A stretch of DNA of 64,000 nucleotides from Streptomyces sp. HmicA12 (GTDB lineage: Bacteria > Actinomycetota > Actinomycetes > Streptomycetales > Streptomycetaceae), in the NCBI RefSeq assembly GCF_000373565.1, contig NZ_KB891820.1, positions 274,549 through 338,548 on the forward strand, given 5' to 3'. Of this stretch, positions 26,195-35,000 are shown one piece after another. The notes below the pieces were generated by a model. The model was not told the DNA's origin, did no database searches, and saw only the letters and a list, made by a program, of their open reading frames with translations. Numbering within the stretch: the first letter of the stretch is position 1; the number at the start of each line of letters is the position of its first letter. The position numbers were made by a program, and so were the translations under genes.

Positions 26195-28733
26195 GCCGCG
26201 CGTTCGTGTGCCGGGTCGGCGCCGCCGTCGCCGGGTCCTCGGGCCACGGGTGCTTCGGATAGCGGCCGCGCAGGTCGGCCCGCACCGAGCGGTAGCCGTC
26301 GCGCCAGAAGGAGGCGAGGTCGGCGGTGACGGCGGCGGGCCGCCCGGCGGGGGAGAGCAGATGGACGAGAACGGGCACCCCGGCGACCCGCGGTGTCTCC
26401 TGCAGCCCGAACATCTCCTGCACCTTCACGGCGAGCACCGGCTGGTCGGGATCGGCGTAGTCGACCCGGATCCGCGAACCGCTGGGTACCTCGATGCGTT
26501 CGGGGGCCAGTTCGTCGAAGCGCACGGCCGCCCCGCTCGCCCACGGCAGCAGCCGGGCGAGGGCCTTCCCCGCGTCGATCCGCTCCAGGTCGGCGCGGCG
26601 CCGGGCCGCGCTCAACTCCGGCTCCAGCCACTCGTCCACGCGCGCGTACAGCGCCTCGTCGCCCACGTCCGGCCACGGCTCCCCGACGTGCCGCCGCAGG
26701 AACGCGAGCCGCTGCCGCAGCGCCACGGCGTCCCGGTCCCAGCGCAGCAGCCCGAGCCCCTCGCGCCGCAGCCCGTCCAGAAGCGCTTCCCGTACGAGGG
26801 CGGGGGCGGCCTTCTTCAGCGGGCGCACCGTCAGTTCCACGGCGCCGATCCGGGTCACGTGCCGGGCGATCAACTCCCCGTCGGACCACGTGACTTCATC
26901 GCCGTCCGCGCACAGCGGCGCGGCCGCCCACCGTGCGACCTCCTCGTCCACGGCGGCCCCGAGGCGCACCCGCGCGAGCCCGGCGCCGACGGGCCGGTCG
27001 GCCACGGCCACGGCCACCCAGTCGGCGTGCCGCAGGGCGGACCCGTCGCCGATGTCCGCCCGCGTCCCGGACACCATCAGATACGAGCCGCCGGACCTGT
27101 GGGCGACGCGCTCGGGGAAGGCGAGCGCGGCGACGAGACCGGCCACCTGGTCGTCACCGGTCGCCGTCGGGGCCCGCCCGGTACGGGTCGACTCCCGCTC
27201 CGCGGCGGCGGGTTCGCCGACGAGGCCGGACAGTCGCCGCACCTCCTGCCGCCAGCGCGCACCGTAGGCGTCACCCCCGCGCCGAGCGGCACGCAGAGCC
27301 CCGCCCAGGTCGTCCCCGTACTCCCGCGGCGGCTCCTCGCTCAGCAGCGCCACCACCTCCGCCGCCCGGCGCGCGCCCGCCACCGGGGCCGCGTCCAGCA
27401 GGGCCCGCCCGAGCCGCGGATGCAGTCCGAGCCGCGCGAGCCGCAGCCCGCGCTCCGTCACCCTCCCCGAACCGGGCTCCACCGCCCCGACGGCCACCAG
27501 GACCTCCCGCGCCGCCGCCATCGCGCCCGCCGGCGGCGCGTCGAGCAGCGCGAGCCCGGACGCCTCCGGGTCGCCCCAGCACGCCACTTGCAGCGCGAAC
27601 GCCGTCAGGTCCGCCACCTTGATCTCGGGGGCGGGGAACCGCGGCAGACGCCCGTCCTCCGCCTCCTCCCAGCACCGGTACACGACTCCCGGCGCCTCAC
27701 GCCCCGCGCGGCCCGCGCGCTGCGTCCCGGCCGCGCGTGACGCCCGTACCGTCGTCAGCGCGCTCAGCCCCCGCGCGTGATCGACCCGCGGCTCGCGCGC
27801 GAGGCCCGCGTCCACGACCACCCGCACCCCCGGTACCGTCAGCGACGACTCCGCGACGGCCGTGGCGAGGACCACCCGCCGTCGCGCCCCGGGCGAGAGC
27901 ACCGCGTCCTGCACGGCGGCAGGGGCCCGCCCGTGCACCTGCAGCACGTCGACCTCGCCGCCCGGATCGCCCAACTGCCCGGCGACGCGGGCGATCTCCC
28001 CCACGCCGGGCAGGAAGCACAGCACGTCCCCGTCCCGCTCCCGCAGGGCCCGCCGCACCACCGACGCCACGTGCGTGAGCAGCGCCGGGTCCACCCGCAT
28101 CCCGTGCGGCGGCCGCACCGGCCTGCCCGGCGGCGCCCACACCGTCTCCACCGGGTGTGCGACCCCCTCGGCCTCGACGACCGGCGCGTCCCCGAGCAGC
28201 CGGGCCCACCCCGTGGCGTCCGTCGTCGCCGACGCCGCCACCAGTTCGAGCTCGGGCCGCAGCGCCTGCCGTACGTCCCACAGGAACGCCGCCACCGTGT
28301 CCGCGTCCAGATGCCGCTCGTGGACCTCGTCGAGCATCACGGCGTCCACACCGGTCAACTCCTGGTCCCGCTGCAGCCGTTGGAGCAGCACACCGGTCGT
28401 GACCACCTCGACGCGGGTGTTCGGCCCGACGGCCCGCTCGCCGCGCACCGTGAACCCGACCCGCCCGCTGTGCTTGTCGAGGTTCTCCCCCAGCAGCCAC
28501 GCCATCCGACGGGCCGCCGCCCGCGCCGCGATCCGCCGCGGCTCGGCGACCACGACCCGGCGCGGGGGAGCGCCCTCCTCCAGCAGCCCGGCGAGCACCA
28601 GCGGCACGAGCGTCGTCTTTCCGGTGCCGGGCGGCGCCACGAGCACGGCCGTCCCGTGCGCGTCGAGCGCGTCCCGCAGCGCGGGCACGGCGGAACGCAC
28701 GGGCAACTGATCGAGAAGGTCGCTGCGGATCAC
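26184..28733 (-). CDS. hrpB: ATP-dependent helicase HrpB
   Basis: An 849-residue DEAH-family helicase. Walker A APPGTGKTT lies at residues 33-41, the DEVHER box near 136-141, SATTDATGWA (motif III), and the C-terminal RecA-like half ends with QRAGRAGREAPGVVYR. Helicase-associated and HrpB-specific C-terminal domains fill the remainder. HrpB proteins are DEAH/RHA-type nucleic-acid helicases of uncertain target; the E. coli protein is not essential. The GTG at 28733 starts right at the conserved N-terminus; the frame is open to 28793, which would overlap the divergent gene. Confidence 0.92.
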   Translation of the reverse strand: MIRSDLLDQLPVRSAVPALRDALDAHGTAVLVAPPGTGKTTLVPLVLAGLLEEGAPPRRVVVAEPRRIAARAAARRMAWLLGENLDKHSGRVGFTVRGERAVGPNTRVEVVTTGVLLQRLQRDQELTGVDAVMLDEVHERHLDADTVAAFLWDVRQALRPELELVAASATTDATGWARLLGDAPVVEAEGVAHPVETVWAPPGRPVRPPHGMRVDPALLTHVASVVRRALRERDGDVLCFLPGVGEIARVAGQLGDPGGEVDVLQVHGRAPAAVQDAVLSPGARRRVVLATAVAESSLTVPGVRVVVDAGLAREPRVDHARGLSALTTVRASRAAGTQRAGRAGREAPGVVYRCWEEAEDGRLPRFPAPEIKVADLTAFALQVACWGDPEASGLALLDAPPAGAMAAAREVLVAVGAVEPGSGRVTERGLRLARLGLHPRLGRALLDAAPVAGARRAAEVVALLSEEPPREYGDDLGGALRAARRGGDAYGARWRQEVRRLSGLVGEPAAAERESTRTGRAPTATGDDQVAGLVAALAFPERVAHRSGGSYLMVSGTRADIGDGSALRHADWVAVAVADRPVGAGLARVRLGAAVDEEVARWAAAPLCADGDEVTWSDGELIARHVTRIGAVELTVRPLKKAAPALVREALLDGLRREGLGLLRWDRDAVALRQRLAFLRRHVGEPWPDVGDEALYARVDEWLEPELSAARRRADLERIDAGKALARLLPWASGAAVRFDELAPERIEVPSGSRIRVDYADPDQPVLAVKVQEMFGLQETPRVAGVPVLVHLLSPAGRPAAVTADLASFWRDGYRSVRADLRGRYPKHPWPEDPATAAPTRHTNARLRR

Positions 28734-28756
28734 TCCCTCAGTCTCCAGCACGCCGC

Positions 28757-28762
28757 TACGCT
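28757..28762 (+). promoter_or_regulatory. Candidate leaderless -10 hexamer TACGCT
   Basis: TACGCT ends six bases before the ATG at 28769, and no ribosome-binding site is present. This fits a leaderless transcript; the -35 is weak. Confidence 0.35.
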
Positions 28763-28768
28763 CGCCGC

Positions 28769-29215
28769 ATGCCACTGCCCGACGAAGACGCACTCCTCAT
28801 CGACCAGCTCGGCAAGGTTGCGGGCAGAGGCGGGGGAGGGGCCGGTGCCCGCTTCACGGCCCGGCGCCTCAAGAAGGACGTCCGCGAGGTTCGCCTGGAG
28901 ACGGACCTCGCCCCGCAGGCCGCCCTGTCCCGGGCGCAGCAGCTGCTCTCCGACCAGGGCCAAGCCGTGGCCACCGACACCGACCCCGCCGACGGCAGCG
29001 CGATCCGCGGCGTCGTCGGCACCGGGATCGGCGGCCTCAACCCGGCCGTCGTCACGCTCACGGTCACGCCCGCCGCGACCGGCGACGGCAGCGTGGTGCT
29101 CGTCAGGGGCGCGGCGAAGGAAGGCCTCATCAAGCAGCGCGGCGGAACGAAGGCGGCCGAACGGCTCGTGACCGCGTGGCTGACGGCCGACCCGACCGCC
29201 GGCCCCGTGGACTAG
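28769..29215 (+). CDS. Conserved hypothetical protein
   Basis: A 148-residue soluble protein that I do not recognise beyond its streptomycete look. Residues 20-45 are Gly/Arg/Lys-rich (GRGGGGAGARFTARRLKKD). A helix with LSRAQQLLSDQGQ follows, then a Gly/Val-rich strand region (IRGVVGTGIGGLNPAVVTLTVTP). Codon usage is typical, with strong third-position GC, and the frame is clean, so it is very likely real. It is divergent from hrpB, with starts only 35 bases apart, which suggests a shared control region. Confidence 0.7.
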   Translation: MPLPDEDALLIDQLGKVAGRGGGGAGARFTARRLKKDVREVRLETDLAPQAALSRAQQLLSDQGQAVATDTDPADGSAIRGVVGTGIGGLNPAVVTLTVTPAATGDGSVVLVRGAAKEGLIKQRGGTKAAERLVTAWLTADPTAGPVD

Positions 29216-29245
29216 CGGACCGCCGGTGGACGGGCCGGACAGGCC

Positions 29246-30046
29246 CTAGTCGCGCTCGCAGACGAAGATCGCCGAGCCGGGGATCAGGTTCCCGCGCAGC
29301 GGCGACCAGCCGCCCCACTCCTGGGTGTTCCACGCGGGCCACTCGGGCTCGACCAGGTCCACGAGCCGGAACCCGCCGGCCACCACGTCGCGGACCCGGT
29401 CCCCGACGGTCCGGTGGTGCTCGACGTACACGGCGTTGCCCTCGTCGTCCTGCTCCACATAAGGGGTGCGGTCGAAGTAGGAGGCGGAGACCGACAGACC
29501 CTCCGGGCCCGGCTCGTCCGGGAACGCCCAGCGGATCGGGTGCGTCACGGAGAAGACGAAGCGGCCGCCGGGCCGCAGCACGCGGCGCACCTCGCGCATC
29601 ACCTTCACCTGGTCCGCGATGAAGGGGAGGGCGCCGTAGGCGGAGCAGGCGAGGTCGAAGGAGGCGTCCTTGAAGGGGAGGACCGCGGCGTCCGCCTGGA
29701 CGAGGGGCACCTTGCCGCCGTCGATGCGCAGCGCGTGCTGCAGCTGCCGGTGCGAGAGGTCGAGGGCGACGGGCCGCGCGCCCTGGCCGGCCAGCCAGCG
29801 CGAGCACTGGGCCGCGCCCGCGCCGATCTCCAGGACGTCCTTGCCGTCGAGCTCCTCCGGCGGTCCCAGCAGCTCGGCCTCCACCTCGTCGAGCCCCTCG
29901 GGACCCCAGACGAAACGGTCGTCCCCGAGGAACGTGCCGTGCTCGACCTGATACTCGTCCGCGTTCCGGTCCCACCAGCCGCGGTTGGCCCGCGAGCTCT
30001 CGGTGGTTCCGGCGTCACGCCGGGTGGCCGTCGAGTCCTCGTCCAC
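29246..30046 (-). CDS. Class I SAM-dependent methyltransferase
   Basis: A 266-residue Rossmann-fold methyltransferase. Motif I is DVLEIGAGAAQCSRWLA at about residues 91-107, motif II VALDLSHRQL, motif III ADAAVLPF, and motif IV LACSAYGALPFI, followed by LRPGGRFVFSVTHPIRW. The N-terminal region (RANRGWWDRNADEYQVEHG) is typical of the UbiE/COQ5-like small-molecule group. The methyl acceptor cannot be told. The gene lies alone on the minus strand and faces away from the rpsA promoter region. Confidence 0.87.
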   Translation of the reverse strand: MDEDSTATRRDAGTTESSRANRGWWDRNADEYQVEHGTFLGDDRFVWGPEGLDEVEAELLGPPEELDGKDVLEIGAGAAQCSRWLAGQGARPVALDLSHRQLQHALRIDGGKVPLVQADAAVLPFKDASFDLACSAYGALPFIADQVKVMREVRRVLRPGGRFVFSVTHPIRWAFPDEPGPEGLSVSASYFDRTPYVEQDDEGNAVYVEHHRTVGDRVRDVVAGGFRLVDLVEPEWPAWNTQEWGGWSPLRGNLIPGSAIFVCERD

Positions 30047-30208
30047 CGTGTTCCCGGCGGACGCCGGCTCGTGCTCTTCCCTTGGTCCGGACCCTTGGAT
30101 GATCGGCTCCCTGGTATTAATCTGCGGGTTCTGCGGCCGTCGTGGCCTCGTGAGACATGATTTGTGCCGGGTATGCGGCGATCCGCCCCGGGTGTGCGCC
30201 TTCGCGCA

Positions 30209-30237
30209 TTGACCCTGTCCGGCTGCCCCCGTATGCT
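30209..30237 (+). promoter_or_regulatory. Housekeeping-sigma (HrdB-type) promoter for rpsA
   Basis: TTGACC (30209-30214), a 17-base spacer and TATGCT (30232-30237) give a near-consensus streptomycete vegetative promoter. It would give an rpsA leader of about 190 bases. The 389-base gap it lies in (30047-30435) contains no gene that I can support. Confidence 0.7.
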
Positions 30238-30435
30238 ACAAGTTGCGCTGCGGGCCTGCGCACCTCAGACATAGCAGGCTGTGCTCGCATCTGTTGCATG
30301 TCCCCTCGGTTGTCGAGGCGCCTCCCGGTTCACGGGATCGGCGCTTCCTAGGCTGTCCGGCTTCTTCGGTGCGAAACAGGCTCCCGGCGTAGCAGTACCC
30401 ACCGACTTTCAATGTCCGCCGGAGCCCTTTCCCAC

Positions 30436-31941
30436 ATGACGAGCAGCACCGAGACCACCGCCACCACCCCGCAGGTTGCGGTCAACGACATCGGTAACGA
30501 GGAAGCTTTCCTCGCCGCCATCGACGAGACGATCAAGTACTTCAACGATGGCGACATCGTCGACGGCGTCATCGTCAAGGTTGACCGGGACGAGGTCCTC
30601 CTCGACATCGGTTACAAGACCGAAGGTGTCATCCCGAGCCGCGAGCTCTCGATCAAGCACGACGTCGACCCGAACGAGGTCGTCAAGGTCGGCGACGAGA
30701 TCGAGGCCCTGGTTCTCCAGAAGGAGGACAAGGAAGGCCGCCTGATCCTCTCGAAGAAGCGCGCTCAGTACGAGCGTGCCTGGGGCACCATCGAGAAGAT
30801 CAAGGAAGAGGACGGCATCGTCACCGGTACCGTCATCGAGGTCGTCAAGGGTGGTCTCATCCTCGACATCGGCCTCCGTGGCTTCCTGCCGGCCTCCCTT
30901 GTCGAGATGCGCCGCGTCCGCGACCTCCAGCCCTACGTGGGCAAGGAGCTCGAGGCGAAGATCATCGAGCTGGACAAGAACCGCAACAACGTGGTCCTGT
31001 CCCGCCGCGCCTGGCTCGAGCAGACCCAGTCCGAGGTTCGCCAGACGTTCCTCACCACCCTGCAGAAGGGTCAGGTCCGCTCCGGCGTCGTCTCCTCGAT
31101 CGTCAACTTCGGTGCCTTCGTGGACCTGGGTGGCGTCGACGGTCTCGTCCACGTCTCCGAGCTCTCCTGGAAGCACATCGACCACCCGTCCGAGGTTGTC
31201 GAGGTCGGCCAGGAAGTCACCGTCGAGGTCCTCGACGTCGACATGGACCGCGAGCGTGTCTCCCTGTCGCTGAAGGCGACGCAGGAGGACCCGTGGCAGC
31301 AGTTCGCCCGTACCCACCAGATCGGCCAGGTCGTCCCGGGTAAGGTCACGAAGCTGGTTCCGTTCGGTGCGTTCGTCCGCGTGGACGAGGGCATCGAGGG
31401 TCTGGTCCACATCTCCGAGCTGGCCGAGCGCCACGTGGAGATCCCGGAGCAGGTCGTCCAGGTCAACGACGAGATCTTCGTCAAGGTCATCGACATCGAC
31501 CTCGAGCGTCGCCGCATCAGCCTCTCGCTGAAGCAGGCCAACGAGGCCTTCGGCGCCGACCCGTCGGCCGTCGAGTTCGACCCGACCCTGTACGGCATGG
31601 CCGCGTCCTACGACGACCAGGGCAACTACATCTACCCCGAGGGCTTCGACCCCGAGACCAACGACTGGCTCGAGGGCTTCGAGACCCAGCGCGAGGCTTG
31701 GGAGGGCCAGTACGCCGAGGCGCAGCAGCGCTTCGAGCAGCACCAGGCCCAGGTCATCAAGTCCCGCGAGGCGGACGCCCAGGCCGAGGCCGAGGGTGCC
31801 GTCGCCGGTGCGACCGGTGCGGCTCCGGCTGCCTCCGGTGGCGGTTCGTACTCCTCGGAGTCGGACGACAACTCCGGCGCGCTCGCTTCGGACGAGGCGC
31901 TTGCCGCGCTGCGTGAGAAGCTGGCCGGTGGCCAGAGCTGA
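30436..31941 (+). CDS. rpsA: 30S ribosomal protein S1
   Basis: A 501-residue S1 protein with four S1 RNA-binding domains, beginning near residues 36, 120, 207 and 292 (GDIVDGVIVKVDRDEVLLDI, GIVTGTVIEVVKGGLILDI, GQVRSGVVSSIVNFGAFVDL, GQVVPGKVTKLVPFGAFVRV). An acidic and Ala/Gly/Ser-rich tail follows. It binds mRNA on the 30S subunit. The ATG at 30436 gives the usual Streptomyces N-terminus MTSSTETTATTPQVAV; an in-frame ATG at 30412 would add eight residues. Four domains is normal for high-GC Gram-positives, compared with six in E. coli. Confidence 0.97.
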   Translation: MTSSTETTATTPQVAVNDIGNEEAFLAAIDETIKYFNDGDIVDGVIVKVDRDEVLLDIGYKTEGVIPSRELSIKHDVDPNEVVKVGDEIEALVLQKEDKEGRLILSKKRAQYERAWGTIEKIKEEDGIVTGTVIEVVKGGLILDIGLRGFLPASLVEMRRVRDLQPYVGKELEAKIIELDKNRNNVVLSRRAWLEQTQSEVRQTFLTTLQKGQVRSGVVSSIVNFGAFVDLGGVDGLVHVSELSWKHIDHPSEVVEVGQEVTVEVLDVDMDRERVSLSLKATQEDPWQQFARTHQIGQVVPGKVTKLVPFGAFVRVDEGIEGLVHISELAERHVEIPEQVVQVNDEIFVKVIDIDLERRRISLSLKQANEAFGADPSAVEFDPTLYGMAASYDDQGNYIYPEGFDPETNDWLEGFETQREAWEGQYAEAQQRFEQHQAQVIKSREADAQAEAEGAVAGATGAAPAASGGGSYSSESDDNSGALASDEALAALREKLAGGQS

Positions 31942-31966
31942 ATCGCTCTGCGCTAGCAGGTAGTTG

Positions 31967-32003
31967 ACAGTGGGCCCGCACCCTTTGGGTGCGGGCCCAC
32001 TGT
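31967..32003 (+). terminator. Strong terminator of rpsA
   Basis: A 17-bp perfect stem (31967-31983 with 31987-32003) with a TTT loop, 25 bases after the stop. Confidence 0.88.
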
Positions 32004-32006
32004 TGT

Positions 32007-32030
32007 ATGCCCCCTCGCCGTAGGGGGCAT
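32007..32030 (+). terminator. Second hairpin after rpsA
   Basis: A 9-bp stem (32007-32015 with 32022-32030) with a six-base loop, followed by TCTTC. It lies right behind the first terminator and makes a tandem stop. Confidence 0.6.
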
Positions 32031-32064
32031 TCTTCGTCGGCGGGTGCGGGTTGGGGGTGGCTGG

Positions 32065-32090
32065 TCGCGCAGTTCCCCGCGCCCCTGGCG
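32065..32090. repeat. Dispersed Streptomyces repeat copy
   Basis: Another copy of the GCGCAGTTCCCCGCGCCCCT element found at 20927, 21005 and, inverted, near 63965. All copies lie between genes. Confidence 0.75.
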
Positions 32091-32213
32091 GGGCGGATAC
32101 GCCGCCCCAACGGAAACATGTGCGATACACGAGTTGCTGCCGTGCCGTAACAGGGCGTTGTCAGGATCTCCGCGTCATGCAAGATCACGCGGGATCGTGA
32201 GGGAGCCGGGCAC

Positions 32214-33830
32214 ATGGCAGCAGCACAGCAGCAGACGGCAGGCACGGGGACCAGTCGGCGGGGCTTTCTTCGCAATGTCGGGCTCACCGGAGGCGCGGGC
32301 GCCATGTTCGCCACCATGGGTGCGCTCGGACTCGCCCCCACGGCGCAGGCCGCGCAGCGCGAACTCCCTTATCGGGCACCGAAGTCGGGGGACTTCTCGC
32401 TGACCGGGCGGGGCGCCGCGAAGGTGGTGATCGTCGGCGGCGGCATCGCCGGGCTCGCCACCGCGTACGAACTGGGCAAAGCGGGCTACGACTGTACGAT
32501 CCTGGAGGCCAGGGAGCGTACCGGCGGCCGCAACTTCACGGCGCGGGGCGGCGATTCGACCGTCGACACGTACGGGAACAAGCAGACGGCCCGGTTCAGC
32601 GACGGGCAGTACATGAACTGCGGGCCCGGCCGGCTCCCGCAGTGGATGGTCACCCTCGACTACTGCCGTGAACTCGGCGTCCCCGTCGAGGTGTTCACCA
32701 ACTCCAACGCCGACTCCTACATCTTCAACGAGTCGGCGGGGATGACCGCGCCGATGCGGTACCGGACCGCCAAGGCCGACGTGTACGGATACATGTCGGA
32801 GCTCCTCGCGAAGGCCACGGACAAGGGCGCGCTCGACAAGGAGCTGACCGCCACCGACCAGGACCGGCTCGTCGAGTTCCTCAAGGACTTCGGGGAGTTG
32901 GGCGACAAGCTGACGTACGAGGGCGGCGAGCGGCGCGGCTACACGACCGTGCCCGCGGCCACCGGCACACCGGGCGTGCTGCTCGGCGACGTACCGGCCG
33001 CGTCCGAGGTGTTCGCGAGCGGCGTCGGACGGTACTTCTCCTTCGAGTTCGGCTTCGACCAGGCCATGCTGATGTTCCAGCCCGTGGGCGGCATGGACCA
33101 GATACCCAAGGCCCTCACCCGGGCCATCGGCGCGCGCAGAGTGCGCACCGGGGCCGTCGTCAGCAGGATCACGGAGAAGAACGACGGGGTCGTCGTCACG
33201 TACACCCAGGACGGGCGCACCAAGGCCGTCGAGGCCGACTTCTGCGTCGGCGCGCTGCCGCCCAACATCCTCGCCAAGATCCCGCACAACCTCGGCTCCG
33301 GCGTGCAGAGCGCCCTGGAGGCCATCACGCCGCAGTCCGCGGGCAAGATCGGCCTGGAGTACAAGTCCCGCTGGTGGGAGCTGGACCACCGCATCTACGG
33401 CGGCATCACCGAGACCGACATGGACCTCAGCCACATCTGGCACCCGTCGTACGGGTTCCACGGCGAGCGCGGCGTCATGATCGGCTACTACAACTACGGC
33501 GGCGACGCCGACGCGTACGCGAAGCTCACGCCGAAGGCGCGCGAGGCGCGGGCCGTCGCGCAGGGTTCCAAGATCTTCGGCGAGAAGTACCGCACCGAGC
33601 TCGCCTCGTCGTTCTCGCACCACTGGCGGCAGACCCCGCACCTGGAGGCCGCCTGGCACAACACCCCCGGCGGGCCCGACGACGTGCGCTACAAGCCGCT
33701 CAACGAGCCGACGGGCCGCGTCTACTTCGCCGGTGACTGGCTCAGCTACACCGACGCCTGGCAGCACGGCGCGTTCACGTCGGCACGGCGGGCGGTCACC
33801 AAACTGCACACGCGCGTGATGGCGAGTTAG
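32214..33830 (+). CDS. Tat-exported flavin monoamine oxidase family protein
   Basis: A 538-residue FAD enzyme. It begins with a twin-arginine signal (SRRGFLRNVGLTGGAGA, residues 14-30) and a cleavage-like AQA. The FAD Rossmann motif VVIVGGGIAGLATAYELGKAG leads into EARERTGGRN near residue 100. The C-terminal FAD-binding segment is VYFAGDWLSYTDAWQHGAFTSARRAV. The length and motifs fit secreted L-amino acid oxidases or monoamine oxidases, which make hydrogen peroxide, ammonia and a keto acid or aldehyde; the substrate is not determinable. It stands alone behind the rpsA terminators. Confidence 0.88.
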   Translation: MAAAQQQTAGTGTSRRGFLRNVGLTGGAGAMFATMGALGLAPTAQAAQRELPYRAPKSGDFSLTGRGAAKVVIVGGGIAGLATAYELGKAGYDCTILEARERTGGRNFTARGGDSTVDTYGNKQTARFSDGQYMNCGPGRLPQWMVTLDYCRELGVPVEVFTNSNADSYIFNESAGMTAPMRYRTAKADVYGYMSELLAKATDKGALDKELTATDQDRLVEFLKDFGELGDKLTYEGGERRGYTTVPAATGTPGVLLGDVPAASEVFASGVGRYFSFEFGFDQAMLMFQPVGGMDQIPKALTRAIGARRVRTGAVVSRITEKNDGVVVTYTQDGRTKAVEADFCVGALPPNILAKIPHNLGSGVQSALEAITPQSAGKIGLEYKSRWWELDHRIYGGITETDMDLSHIWHPSYGFHGERGVMIGYYNYGGDADAYAKLTPKAREARAVAQGSKIFGEKYRTELASSFSHHWRQTPHLEAAWHNTPGGPDDVRYKPLNEPTGRVYFAGDWLSYTDAWQHGAFTSARRAVTKLHTRVMAS

Positions 33831-33862
33831 GCACGCCACATTCACGTAAGAGGCTGCTGAGA

Positions 33863-33892
33863 AAGGGCGCGGGCGGGAATGCTCGCGCCCTT
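33863..33892 (+). terminator. Terminator after the amine oxidase gene
   Basis: A 9-bp stem (33863-33871 with 33884-33892) with a 12-base loop, 33 bases after the stop. Confidence 0.65.
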
Positions 33893-33933
33893 GGCGCGCG
33901 TTCCCCCTACGAACACGAGGAGGAGCGGTCACT

Positions 33934-34869
33934 GTGCTTGATCCGCAGGATTTGTACACATGGGAGCCGAAGGGCCTGGCCGTGGTGGACATGGCACTCG
34001 CCCAGGAGTCCGCCGGCCTTGTCATGCTCTATCACTTCGACGGATACATCGACGCGGGAGAGACCGGCGACCAGATCGCCGAGCGGCTGCTCGACTCGCT
34101 GCCGCACCAGGTCGTCGCGCGGTTCGACCACGACCGGCTCGTCGACTACCGGGCGCGCCGTCCCCTGCTGACGTTCAAGCGCGATCGCTGGACCGAGTAC
34201 GAGGTCCCCTCGATCGAGGTGCGGCTCGTGCAGGACGCGACGGGAGCGCCCTTCCTGCTGCTGACCGGCCCCGAGCCGGACGTGGAGTGGGAGCGGTTCG
34301 CGGCCGCCGTGCAGCAGATCGTGGAGCGGCTCGGTGTCCGGCTCGCCGTGAACTTCCACGGGATCCCGATGGGCGTCCCGCACACCCGGCCGGTGGGCCT
34401 CACCCCGCACGGGAACCGGACGGAGCTGGTGCCCGGCCACCGCAGCCCGTTCGAGGAGGCGCAGGTGCCCGGCAGCGCGGAGGCGCTCGTCGAGTACCGG
34501 CTGATGGAAGCCGGGTTCGACGTCCTCGGCGTCGCCGCGCACGTCCCGCACTACATCGCGCGCTCTGCCTACCCGGACGCCGCGCTCACCGTCCTGGAGG
34601 CGATCACCGGCGCGACCGGGCTCGTCCTGCCGGGCATCGCGCACGCCCTGCGCACCGAGGCGCACCGCACGCAGACCGAGATCGACCGGCAGGTCCAGGA
34701 GGGCGACGAGGAGCTCGTCTCCCTCGTGCAGGGGCTGGAGCACCAGTACGACGCCGCCGCCGGGGCCGAATCGCGGGGCAACATGCTCGCGGAGCCGATG
34801 GAGATCCCGTCGGCGGACGAGATCGGGCTCGAGTTCGAGAAGTTCCTGGCGGAGCGCGAAGGGGACTAG
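33934..34869 (+). CDS. PAC2-family protein (proteasome assembly chaperone-like)
   Basis: A 311-residue protein of the PAC2 family (COG2047-like), with LVMLYHFDGYIDAGETGDQIAERLL at residues 29-53, LLTGPEPDVEWERFA and the C-terminal helix region with EFEKFLAERE. Family members resemble eukaryotic proteasome-assembly chaperones; actinobacteria have proteasomes, but a link is only inferred. The GTG at 33934 has GAGGAG about 10 bases upstream. It ends 11 bases before the inverted-repeat/CRISPR-like element in front of coaE, so the two genes may be co-transcribed. Confidence 0.87.
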   Translation: MLDPQDLYTWEPKGLAVVDMALAQESAGLVMLYHFDGYIDAGETGDQIAERLLDSLPHQVVARFDHDRLVDYRARRPLLTFKRDRWTEYEVPSIEVRLVQDATGAPFLLLTGPEPDVEWERFAAAVQQIVERLGVRLAVNFHGIPMGVPHTRPVGLTPHGNRTELVPGHRSPFEEAQVPGSAEALVEYRLMEAGFDVLGVAAHVPHYIARSAYPDAALTVLEAITGATGLVLPGIAHALRTEAHRTQTEIDRQVQEGDEELVSLVQGLEHQYDAAAGAESRGNMLAEPMEIPSADEIGLEFEKFLAEREGD

Positions 34870-34879
34870 TCTGCTGATC

Positions 34880-35000
34880 GTCCGCGCCTCGCAGTCCCCA
34901 CGGACGTGGGGATGATCCGGTGGGTCTGACCGGCGGCATCGGCGTCGGAAAGATGCTCCCCGCGCACGCGGGGATGCCGAGGCGAGTGGGAGGCGCGGAC
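34880..35000. repeat. 11-bp inverted repeat enclosing the CRISPR-like element and covering the coaE ribosome-binding site
   Basis: GTCCGCGCCTC (34880-34890) and GAGGCGCGGAC (34990-35000) are exact reverse complements. The left arm touches the first CRISPR-like repeat. The right arm follows the second repeat by eight bases and ends immediately before the coaE TTG. In RNA the arms would close a large stem-loop that hides the sequence GGGAGG used to start coaE. Confidence 0.8.
34891..34981 (+). CRISPR. Two-repeat, one-spacer CRISPR-like element with a coaE-like spacer
   Basis: Repeat 1 (34891-34919) and repeat 2 (34953-34981) are each 29 bases and align position by position: TCCCC at 5-9, GGGG at 18-21 and ATG at 22-24, with palindromic stems TCCCCAC/GTGGGGA and TCCCCGC/GCGGGGA. 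This is the form of the type I-E repeats of actinobacteria; repeat 1 ends ATGATCCG, comparable to an I-E 5' handle. The spacer (34920-34952) is 33 bases, the correct I-E size. It matches the start of coaE (35010-35042) at 24 of 33 bases and encodes VGLTGGIGVGK against VGLTGGIGSGK. No leader-like AT-rich region and no cas genes are present. Confidence 0.65.

Noticed and set aside
30409..32130. A 573-codon open frame antisense to rpsA
   Set aside because: Leu/Asp/Val-rich mirror of S1 acidic codons; not a protein-like sequence.
34953..34981. Explaining the repeats upstream of coaE as an ordinary terminator
   Set aside because: Two equal-length 29-base units with position-by-position alignment and a 33-base interval fit type I-E repeats better than unrelated hairpins, although a terminator role cannot be excluded.
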